Positions 1-7,859 of a stretch of DNA of 26,408 bases are shown here, in pieces. A program made the translations under genes and the position numbers. Origin of the DNA: Hawksworthiomyces lignivorus. Lineage: Eukaryota > Ascomycota > Sordariomycetes > Ophiostomatales > Ophiostomataceae. Numbering within the stretch: position 1 is the stretch's first letter; every line of letters starts with the position of its first letter. The notes beneath the pieces are model-generated. The model was not told where the DNA came from, ran no database searches, and saw nothing but the letters and a program-made list of their open reading frames with translations. Where the stretch lies: positions 1 to 26,408 of the forward strand of contig NTMA01000167.1 of NCBI GenBank assembly GCA_002917075.1. Direction: 5' to 3'.

Positions 1-684
1 CCTAACTAACTCCCCTTCTGGAAACCGCTACTCCGTTTTTTTTCCACCTTCCCAGCCCCGCCAAACTCAACGCCAACCCATCAATTTGTTCGTCAACATC
101 ATCAGCTTAGACTTTGCTTCTCTTTTTTTTTCTCCTCACCTCTGTCACCGGTCCTCTCTTTTCTTCCCCCGTCCTTTGCCTCTCACTCACACCTTTCCCG
201 AGCACCAATACTCGAATCGCGAGAATTGTTGAGCACGCAGGCTATCATTGCGTCATTGCGTCATTCTCCGCAGAGCTCGCCAACGTCGCTCACCGAGTTG
301 GATATCTCTTACGTCCGAGGTGGAACAACAAAAAGGAAGGAAAAAAAAAAAAAAAAAAGAAAGAAAGAGACCGAAAACCCCTCACAGGCCAGAATCGAAA
401 GAAATCACAAGAACGTAGAGATCTACCAGCTGTCCAGAAAGAGCTGCTACGCGATAATCTACAGCACGTTCTTCCAACCCTTCTATCGGCCCCCTCTATT
501 TATCGACTCTGCTAGTGTCTCGTGACGAACTTTTGATTTTCACCGAGACGACCTTCCCCCGACCGACGACGATCTCCTTTTCATCTCGTACTCGTCTGCA
601 CCCACTTTCACATTCTGCCCCTCTCTCGTATAACTGCCTGCTTTCACCACACTTCCCATCACCCTCCCTCCCTCACCGTCCACG
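1..684 (+). promoter_or_regulatory. Upstream region and leader of the DUF7918-type gene
   Basis: There is no convincing gene here. The stretch is rich in C and T on the + strand, mainly around 115-190 and 540-684, and ends in a CCCTCC-type run just before the ATG at 685. Such pyrimidine-rich tracts are usual around fungal transcription starts, so this is probably promoter plus 5' UTR. Two short overlapping frames (114-515 and 226-525) read through simple sequence and a poly-A run and have no recognisable protein features. The exact transcription start cannot be read from sequence. Confidence 0.5.
341..358 (+). repeat. Poly-A homopolymer, 18 nt
   Basis: An uninterrupted run of 18 A residues, flanked by an A/G-rich stretch (about 330-370), lies in the upstream region of the first gene. 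It is simple sequence, likely to vary in length between isolates. Poly(dA:dT) tracts commonly mark nucleosome-poor promoter DNA in fungi; that role here is inference. Confidence 0.8.
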
Positions 685-2733
685 ATGCCTTGCTTCAAGG
701 GCATCGCGGTCAGCATCCATGCCAATGGTGCACCGCTTCCCGAGCACGGCATACAAAAGCAGTCGCGCGTTTCCCGTATCAACAGTTACATCCCCGTGCC
801 GCAGCCCCAGCTCTCGACAGACTCTGGTAAGCCTGAGCCTGCAAAGTTCGCCATCTCCATCACCCTCTTGACCCCCGGTCTCGCTATCCCGTACTCGACC
901 CCCAAACCGACCGACGCAAATCCGTATCCAAAACCGCAGCTGGTCGGCGAGCTACCGTCATCCGACAACAAATACAATGGCCTTGTCACACCGTACATCC
1001 CCATGACAAACTCTGAGAACGAGACAATTGCTGCCTACATCTACTTTGACGGCCGCGCAAAGGAGGAGGTGGCGACGCTGCTGCGTCCGGGCGAGGAGAC
1101 GTGGGTCAATAGTAGATGGGTCCAGGTTCCAGAGTCAGAGGGCGGCGGTCTGGCCGAGCGCGAGTTCTTGTTCCGCGAGGTCGGCCTCGAACGCTGGCTG
1201 AACGGTCTGGATCTCGAGGGTCATGACGCCGCCGCGAAGCTGGAGAAGAGAAGGCAGCGCTTCGAGCGCCGCCGCAGACGACAGGAGCTGCAACAGAACG
1301 GAGGTGCCGCCGCCAGCCCCACCATCCATCGCCGGAAGAGCAGCAGCGGTCGCGACACCCTTCGGTACGGTGGCGCCGACGCACAGTCGCCCGTCGAGGC
1401 ACTGGACGACGATTTGTCCGACGACTCCGAATCATCTGACGACGAGCTGCCAGAAGCCACCGGCCAGATCAAGGTCTCCATGTTCCGCGTTCTCGCGTCT
1501 GGCGAGATCAAGAAGGGCGAATACTCACCACAGTTCGACGCCCACGACGACGACGACGCCGACGGCGCTGCAGCCGGCGGCGGAGGCAGCGTGGAGCCCG
1601 ACGTCGAGCACACCACCAGCTTTGCCAAGCCCAAGACCCTCGACCCCAAGACCATCTCTACCCAGACCGTCACCGGCATCGACGGCCCCGACAAGCCTTA
1701 TGCCACCTTTACCTTCTTCTACCGCGGCGAGCGTGAGTCTTCTTGCCCACTTTTCTCTTCCCATCGTCTTCCATTATATCTAACTCTATGTTACAGGCCA
1801 ACTGCAGAAGATGGGTGTCGTACAATCTGCCAAGGGTGCACAGCAGACCACAAACCAGGCCAAGCGGCGATCTGCCCAGCTGGATTTTTCCAACATCGGT
1901 CCGCTGAAGACGGCCGGCACGGTGGGCTTCTCGACCTTCCGAGACCACGACAACGAAGCATCGCGCCAGAAAAAGACGCTGCATAAGAAAAACGGCAGCA
2001 TCGGCGGCAATGCCATGGACGAGGACAGCGACGACGACGACGATGACGACGACCAGGTCAAGATCCTCGGCAAGGTGGAGGACGCGGACGACAAGGAAGA
2101 CAAGGACGCCAAGTCGGCAGGGAAGCTCCACCCCGAAGACGCACGATTCTCTGGCGAGCTGGCCGACGGCGTCAACCGCATTCGCGTAAGTGATGATCTC
2201 CTCCCCGCTCTCATCCCCGCACATATCTTCCATATTTGTGTCCTCGCAGCTGACCTCTTTTTCTCTTCCTCCTGCAACAGCTCAAGCGGCAGCACTCAGT
2301 AGAACCCGACAGCGCCGGAGGAGCATCGAACGCATTCCGCAAGTCGCCGAGCGCCGGGCCCTTCGGGGGCGAGTTGACGCCGACAGACGCCAGCGTAGGA
2401 GGCGGTACGCCAGGCGCATCAGGCACGGCATCCGGAGCAGCCGCCACACCATCAGCCAGTGCTTCGGGCGACCCATCGGTACTAGGCACGTCCGCATCTG
2501 GATCCCTCTTTGGCAAGAGCTTCCCGGACGACACGATCATTGGCAGCCCGCTAAAGAAACACCGAGCAAGCGTGGCCGAGGGCACCGAGGGCGACCCACG
2601 ATCCGTCCTGAATTCGGGGGCCTTTCCACCGGCACTGGGCGACATACTCGCAAAGGCAGAGGCTGCGCAGAAGCAGAATCAACAGGCGGCCTTAGCCTCT
2701 ACTGTGAGAGAAGAAGACGAAGACGAGTTGTAG
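685..2733 (+). CDS. DUF7918-type fungal protein with acidic tracts
   Basis: Three exons, 685-1732, 1797-2185 and 2281-2733, give about 629 residues. The introns are 64 nt (GTGAGT to TTACAG) and 95 nt (GTAAGT to CAACAG), and the frame is preserved at both joins. The N-terminal region has the layout of the fungal DUF7918 family: a start MPCFKGI, a short beta-rich segment with IYFDG near residue 115, and the closing motif FTFFYRGERQLQKMGVV at about 341-357, which is only formed by splicing exon 1 to exon 2. The middle and the C-terminal third are low complexity. They include an acidic run near 233-247, a DSDDDDDDDD run in exon 2, and an Ala/Ser/Gly-rich tail. No signal peptide or membrane segment is visible. 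The family has no established biochemical function, so none is assigned. The family call rests on motif memory and is fairly but not fully secure; the exon structure is more certain. Confidence 0.8.
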
Positions 2734-3675
2734 GCCAGCATCTTTTGAAAGCCCTACTAATATGCGCAGAAATTCAATGCGAGGGAAGATGAGTACAGCT
2801 CTTTCTCTCAATTTTCGTCGATTCCCTCTCCTTTGGGAGGAGTTCTCGATGCTCGGATCGATCCCCAGGAAGCCCGTTCTTGAACGGCTTTTTTTGCACA
2901 TCAAAATTTCTGGATACGATGCCCGCTAGGAATGTTGGCAATATCTTCTGATAGTGTATTTTGATTTTGGTCCCTCAGTCTCTCTCTCTCCTCTTACCTC
3001 TCTTCGTTTTCCACCTTTTCTGTCTGGCCGATTTTTGCTTATACAAACGATGACAATGATGATGAATGGCAAAAAAGGGATTTGGTCCTCTCCTAGAAAC
3101 CTCTTTTCTTGCCGCTTTCTTGTTCCCTCTCTTTTTCTTGTTTCTATACATTGCATTCTACATACTGCGCCTTCTTCTTTAGCCTTTTTTTTTGTTTCTT
3201 CTTCTTGGCTCAACATTACGCATCACACACGCCACAAACAAAGAGCCACGATAGATTCTCTTGTCTTTTTGCCTTTTTTCTTCCCAGGAGTAGCAACCGG
3301 GTGGGTTGGTTGGACCGCCAAACAATACAGGAAATGAAAATGGAGGCAAAAAAACGGCGAGTTGGGAATCGGCCAAAATGGCCCGTATATGTCTATATAC
3401 AGCAGCGAGCAAAGCATATATGTTGTGACTCGATTGGGGCGCCATCTGGGATTCGCGCGTTAAGAGCGCGGATTCCGCCGAGACGCCTGCTTAATAAATT
3501 ATACCAACATGAAAAAGTATGATTCTAGAGAACGACAGATGCGACTAAAACAAACAGAAAAGAAAGTTCGCCTTCCATGCTACCCAGAGTACTCGTATCC
3601 TATCTCGTTCACTGTACATTTTGCCGTAATATGCTCCTTTTCTCTTGCGAGTCGGCTTTGAATTAACAGCCTCTC
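2734..3675. other. Gene-free spacer between convergent genes
   Basis: About 940 nt separate the 3' ends of the DUF7918-type gene (+) and the F-box-like gene (-). The short frames present are built from T-rich and A-rich simple sequence and show no protein character. It presumably holds both 3' UTRs and polyadenylation signals. An AATAAA lies inside TTAATAAATT near 3490, and there is a short hairpin at 3451-3473 (listed separately). No tRNA-like fold was seen. Confidence 0.6.
3451..3473. other. Short inverted repeat in convergent 3' region
   Basis: The arms ATTCGCGC and GCGCGGAT pair over eight positions, one of them a T-G wobble, around a seven-base loop (GTTAAGA). It sits between two converging genes, in an otherwise AT-rich spacer. 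It could fold in a 3' UTR of either strand, but nothing else supports a function and it may be chance. Confidence 0.3.
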
Positions 3676-5292
3676 TTAATTTGACCAATCTTCCTCCGCA
3701 ACCTTCTCTACCCAGACGACCCGTACGGGTAGGCAGCGAGTGCTGTTGCTCTCGGCGGTGCTTGCTGCTTGCTCCCGGGCCTCGTTGAGATCCGCCTCGA
3801 CCGCCGCGCACCAGTCTCGGCACGTCCTCTGCTCTGCCCGCGACAGGTTGGCCGCTCTGCTGCGGAACTTGCCCCGGCTCACCCACAGGAGCTCCACCTC
3901 AAGCTGGCGCAGGGCGGTCAGCTGGCGCAGCCCCTGCACAAAGTCACAGGCGCCGACAGACTCGCGCATGCTAGGGCGCGCAGCCTTGCCATCACCGCTC
4001 CCGGGTTTCTTGTTCTCCGCGGCGGCGGTCCCAGCGGCAGTCTTAGCTGGTTTTCCCGCCATACCCAGCATTCCCATCATGCCGACCATGCCGACCATGC
4101 CCTCCATGCCCAGGGCTCCCGCCACCGCAGCCGCCGCCGCCGCCGCCTGCCGCTTCCGGGTCCCCTCGGAGACTGTCAGCATCAGCCGCAGGCCCTGCAG
4201 GCCCGGCGCGAGGGCACTGCATAGCTCCGCCCATCGGGTGCGGTCCATCACGGTCATCTCGTCGTCGTCGTCGTCGTCGTCATCTTCGTCATCTTCGTCA
4301 TCTTGCTCCTGTCTCTGCCACCGCCACCCCAGGTCGCCCGTGCCCACGTCCATCTCAAGCCGGACGTACCGCACGCTATCGCGCTGCCAGGGCTGCAGGG
4401 ATAGCACCGGCCCGGGAACCAGCCCTCCACCGCTTCTGAAGCCTGGCCCACAGCCGCTGCCGAGGGCCAATTGGCGGCAGCCTAGGACGAAGACGGCGTG
4501 CGCCGTGGACAGCGCGGACGAGAACAGGCGGGCAAACGCAAACTCGCCCGCGGCAAAGGGCACGCCGCGCGCCTCCCAGTAGATGCGGCGGCAGGCGAGC
4601 AGCAGCGCCGTGGGCAGCGGGCGGCAGGCCGGGCGGTCGGCCGCGAGGAGGACGACGGGCGTAGGAAGGGCGCTGCCGCGGCGGCGGCGCGGTGATCCGC
4701 CAGAGCTGTCATGGCGCTCGAGGAGGGCGCCCTCGCCCTCGCCTTTGCCGTCCTTTTTGTCCCCTCCTTCGTCCCTTCCCTTTTCCGCCTTCTCCTCCTC
4801 CTCATCTACAAATATCCGCCGGAAGTGGACCACGCCCCGGTTGGCAGTGCTCTCGGCGCTCTGGCAGCTAATGTAGTGCGTCAGCCACGGCGCAAACAGC
4901 AGGTCCGGCGGCACTGGCGGCTGCAGCGTGTAGTTGTGCGCGCCGGAGGCATCCCTGAGCTTGTAGACCGCGTGGTAGATCTGCAGGCGCACCTCCGCTG
5001 GGAGATGCAAAAAGGACAGCCGCCTCTCTGCCGGCACCGCTGATGTCACCTCTACCGCAGGCTCTTCTGCGATCGCGCTGGCCGGCGCAATCGCAGCGCA
5101 AACCTCAGGTGGTCGGCTCTCCTGTGCTGCGACCGGCTCCGTCCCGCCAACCGGTCCCCCGCTCGCTCGCGGAGTGCACGGCTCTGGCGCAGACATGTCG
5201 CGCCACTGTGCCATCTGCGCGGCCTCGTGCTGGCTGCCGTCCACGCCGCAGTCATAGAAGGGATAGTGGTTGGCTACAGCAACTTGGGCCAT
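3676..5292 (-). CDS. F-box-like / DUF7730-type fungal protein
   Basis: A single exon of 538 residues runs from the ATG at 5292 to a TAA at 3676. Near residues 94-110 is the segment FLHLPAEVRLQIYHAVY. This is the LPxEVRxxIY pattern of the F-box-like N terminus found in many fungal DUF7730 and 2EXR proteins. A second family hallmark, LLACRRIYWEAR followed by a hydrophobic stretch, lies at about 231-242, and SVRYVRLEM follows at 306-314. Between them are long low-complexity insertions: acidic/Lys-rich at 162-190, an Asp run at 331-344, poly-Ala near 383-391, and a (Gly-Met-x)6 tract at 395-412. Proteins with this layout are often assumed to act as substrate adaptors for SCF ubiquitin ligases, but evidence for the DUF7730 group is thin and no substrate can be inferred. 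There is no signal peptide. A short exact F-box match would need a profile search. Confidence 0.75.
   Translation of the reverse strand: MAQVAVANHYPFYDCGVDGSQHEAAQMAQWRDMSAPEPCTPRASGGPVGGTEPVAAQESRPPEVCAAIAPASAIAEEPAVEVTSAVPAERRLSFLHLPAEVRLQIYHAVYKLRDASGAHNYTLQPPVPPDLLFAPWLTHYISCQSAESTANRGVVHFRRIFVDEEEEKAEKGRDEGGDKKDGKGEGEGALLERHDSSGGSPRRRRGSALPTPVVLLAADRPACRPLPTALLLACRRIYWEARGVPFAAGEFAFARLFSSALSTAHAVFVLGCRQLALGSGCGPGFRSGGGLVPGPVLSLQPWQRDSVRYVRLEMDVGTGDLGWRWQRQEQDDEDDEDDDDDDDDEMTVMDRTRWAELCSALAPGLQGLRLMLTVSEGTRKRQAAAAAAAVAGALGMEGMVGMVGMMGMLGMAGKPAKTAAGTAAAENKKPGSGDGKAARPSMRESVGACDFVQGLRQLTALRQLEVELLWVSRGKFRSRAANLSRAEQRTCRDWCAAVEADLNEAREQAASTAESNSTRCLPVRVVWVEKVAEEDWSN
4057..4110 (-). repeat. 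(Gly-Met-x)6 codon repeat inside F-box-like gene
   Basis: Residues 395-412 of the F-box-like protein read as six consecutive Gly-Met-x triplets (x = Glu, Val, Val, Met, Leu, Ala). It follows an Ala run. The 9-nt unit is imperfect at DNA level, so it may have grown by slippage and then diverged. Confidence 0.8.
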
Positions 5293-6191
5293 TGTATCAC
5301 GGCCAGGACGCGCGAATCGAAATACGGGCGAATTTCAGCAGGCCTTGATTCAGTCGCCTTGGGGAGAAGAGAGATAGTAAAAATAAGAAAAGAAGAAAGC
5401 CACTCCTTTGGGCATTGCCCAACCGTGGGGAGGCATTGCTGTATTTCATATAAAAAGAAGAAGCTGACGTCTCGCGCTCTTACAAGACTGACCCCGAGAC
5501 CTGCTTACAGGGCCCCCCAAGATTGGTTGATTCGTACTTGTGTACAACAGCTCTCTGGGCCAGCTTGGGTCTCGTTGGCCTGGCCTATTCTCCAAAGGGT
5601 GGCTCGTGTAGCGCTGCACTCGAGCGGACTAATGGACTTATTGGGCGCTGAACGAGTCAGAAAGCTGTGCGCTCGGGAGCAGCTAAGCACTTCTTTCTGA
5701 CTTGCATGTCGTCACACAGTGCTGACAGGTCCGCCAGCCACAAGGACATTAGGTTTATGTCAGAAACTAGCAAAAAGAGCGAATCAAAGGGGAAATAAGT
5801 CAATAGTTTACAGCGAGCCAAGGACGGTCTTATTGCCACTGTTTTTGTTTTCTGGTCTTGGCTGTCGTATTTATGCCAATTCGTGTGCCGCAGTATTACC
5901 CATTTCGATGGTTATTAGAGTTGCGATGCAGTCGGCGACAGCGAAATTGTCATTTGCAATGGACACATCTAGAATCGACAATGGAATTGGGTCAAAATAA
6001 AAATCAAAATTCTCTTGGGGGGGTATTGTTGTTTAGAAGATCCAAGGACTATACACACTCTCCCCAATGCCCCATTTTTTGGTCGCTCGTCGTAAATAGA
6101 ACCAGACGTAGATGCGTCATGTAGTCCCCTCCTAGACGCCAATGCTGCACCTCTCCCGCAAATTTCCCAATGTCCCGTAGCTTCTCGGCGG
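5293..6191. other. Gene-free spacer upstream of F-box-like gene
   Basis: About 900 nt lie between the start of the F-box-like gene and the stop of the Med8 gene, both on the - strand. The spacer therefore carries the promoter of the former and the 3' UTR of the latter. Short frames in it have no recognisable content. A TATA-like TATAAAA-type string occurs near 5449-5455 in + orientation only. I see no RNA gene or repeat. Confidence 0.55.
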
Positions 6192-7312
6192 CTACCGCTT
6201 TTGCGAAGATGCCGCCGCCGCCGCCGCCGCCCGCCGCGACTCGATCTCCACGTACCGCGGCAGATCTGTGTCTCCCCGCGCGGCCAGCCACAGCAGCACC
6301 TCCGGCTCGACGGGGGGACCCGCTGCCGGCTGTGGCTGCGGTTTCGTCTGCGGCGGCTGCTGTGCTGGCTGCGCGGACGCGCCGTCGCCATCCAGCATGA
6401 TAATATCGTCGTCCGGCGCGGCGGCCCCCCCGTCTTCGTCGTCCTCGTCGTCCTCTTCGTCGTCGTCCTCGTCGTCCTCTTCGAGCGACCGTCGCAGGCC
6501 CGTCCGCACCTTGTCGATGCCCAGCTCGCGCTCCTGCTTGGTGTACACGTCGGGGGCCTCCTCGAGGATGAAGCGGTCGACGCGGTCCAGGCACCACGCG
6601 CGCGCGTCGAACCAGATGTCGCCCAGGCCCAGCGGCTCGCGCGGCCCCCGGAACTCGCCGTCTTCGTCATCATCGTCGTCGTCGTCATCATCGTCATCAT
6701 CATCGTCGTCATCGTCGTCCTCCTCGTCCTCGTCGTCGTCGTCGTCGTCGCCATGCCCCAGCCGCTTCCGCCGCCCACCGCCGCCGTTCATGTCTCCGTC
6801 TTTGCGTCCGCCGCCCGCCCCATTCACCGCAAAGCTGGCCGGCCCGATGCCGCGCGCCGCCGCTGTCTCGCGGGCGCGCTCGGCCGCCTGCTCGACGTCG
6901 GGCTCGAGCTTTTTGCGCAGCAGCGACGTCAGCACCTGCTCTTCGGTGCGGCCGGGGAACATGGGGTCCGGGTGCACGACGATGCGGCGGAACAGGTCGG
7001 CGTGCTGGGCCATGACCTCGTTGAGCGACGCAAAGTTCTGCTGCAGGACAAACGCCGAGGCCTGGATGGAGTCCCTGCGAGAAAAAAGAAACTCGGTTAG
7101 CAATTAGGCTCTCTTCTTTCTAGGCCCAGTTTCCTGGCGGGGGAGAGAGCTCTTGGCACGCACGGTGACGGCATAGGATTGCTCATCATCACGTCGCCCT
7201 TGAGGCGCGCGATGCTGTTTGCGAGCTGGAAGAGACGCGCGCGCACGGAGTCGATCGCCTTGAGGTCCTCCTGGGTCAGCCCGAGGGCTGTATCGTCGGG
7301 AATCGCCGACAT
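6192..7312 (-). CDS. med8: Mediator complex subunit 8 (Med8)
   Basis: Two exons, 7312-7164 and 7074-6192, are joined by an 89-nt intron (GTGCGT to TCGCAG) and give 343 residues. The N terminus matches fungal Med8: LTQEDLKAIDSVRARLFQLANSI at 12-34, then SNPMPSP at 44-50. The splice falls inside the last Pro codon and leads into SIQASAFVLQQN. The conserved block DLFRRIVVHP at about 76-85 and FPGRTEEQVL..LLRKKLEPDVE at 89-111 follows. Med8 is part of the Mediator head module and links activators to RNA polymerase II in the nucleus. The second half is unusual. A stretch near 158-190 is almost pure Asp, with 18 Asp in a row, and a second Asp/Glu stretch follows LRRSLEED. Between them lies a more ordinary region containing DIWFDARAWCLDRVDRFI. 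The tail is Pro/Gln then Ala rich. The family call is strong; the role of the acidic inserts is unknown. Confidence 0.88.
6660..6752 (-). repeat. Aspartate-codon repeat in Med8
   Basis: Read on the - strand, this stretch is an almost pure run of GAC and GAT codons with a few GAA/GAG. It includes 18 consecutive Asp codons, a mixture of 10 GAC and 8 GAT. The mixture shows it is not a perfect microsatellite, so the protein sequence may be under some constraint. Length variation between strains is likely. Confidence 0.85.
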
Positions 7313-7859
7313 GGTGATGGCTGCGATTGCGACAGACGGGTCGCACGTGTACTGGTTCAGGTGCTGTCGCGTGCCTGAGAGGCAGTTGGAGAGGTCCAGT
7401 GAACAAGATGTTGAAGCTCCAGAGGAAGAAAGGGAAGCTCAAACATTGCGGGGGACAATTGGCGGACATAGAAAAGAAAGTGTGGAGACGGCCAGGCCCA
7501 AGACCCACTAAACTTCAGAAGGTCTCTTACACGCTCCAACCCCTACAGCTAGCGAGGCTAGCAAGGCTGTATCAGAACAACACTATGAAAGTACAGCAGC
7601 TTAAAGCCTTTCGCAATATGGAACCCTTTTACTTTGAGTTGCTTTATTTTCAAAAGAAAAGATCATATCTCATTTTCGCATGCTAAATGCCTAAAGTTCT
7701 GGAATATAAACAAGAAAGAAGTATACACGCGACAACAATAGACCGTACAGTTCGCTCAATTCCCGCCGGTTGGATCATTTTATTTCCATATCACACAAGA
7801 CTGTTTCCACCAAACTTTCAACGTCTCCTCCGCTTCAAAATAGCTATGCATTTCTGCTT
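7313..7859. other. Spacer: Med8 promoter and sulfatase 3' region
   Basis: About 550 nt between two - strand genes. It should hold the Med8 promoter (right next to 7312) and the 3' UTR of the sulfatase. A polyadenylation-type hexamer on the - strand is listed separately. Short tandem similarity (GCTAGCGAG / GCTAGCAAG near 7549-7567) is too small to interpret. No other gene is visible. Confidence 0.55.
7779..7784 (-). terminator. Possible polyadenylation signal of the sulfatase gene
   Basis: AATAAA on the - strand, 76 nt past the sulfatase stop codon. This is the canonical signal and a plausible distance, but fungal signals are loose, so it is a suggestion only. Confidence 0.4.

Noticed and set aside
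1..10. CCTAACTAAC at the left edge, resembling telomere repeats
   Set aside because: Only one irregular copy; fungal telomeres are long perfect CCCTAA arrays.
114..525. Two overlapping short frames at the left end that could be a small gene or uORFs
   Set aside because: They read through a poly-A run and pyrimidine-rich leader sequence, have no protein character, and end before the true start at 685.
1221..1694. - strand frames opposite exon 1 of the DUF7918-type gene
   Set aside because: Ser/Pro-rich complement of acidic and Ala-rich codons, with no independent support.
3740..4582. + strand frames opposite the F-box-like gene
   Set aside because: Arg/Ser-rich shadows of GC-rich coding sequence, without domain features.
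6201..7107. Long + strand frames opposite Med8, including Ser- and Val/Ile-rich runs
   Set aside because: They are the complement of the Asp codons and GC-rich exon of Med8. The - strand product has the conserved Med8 motifs.
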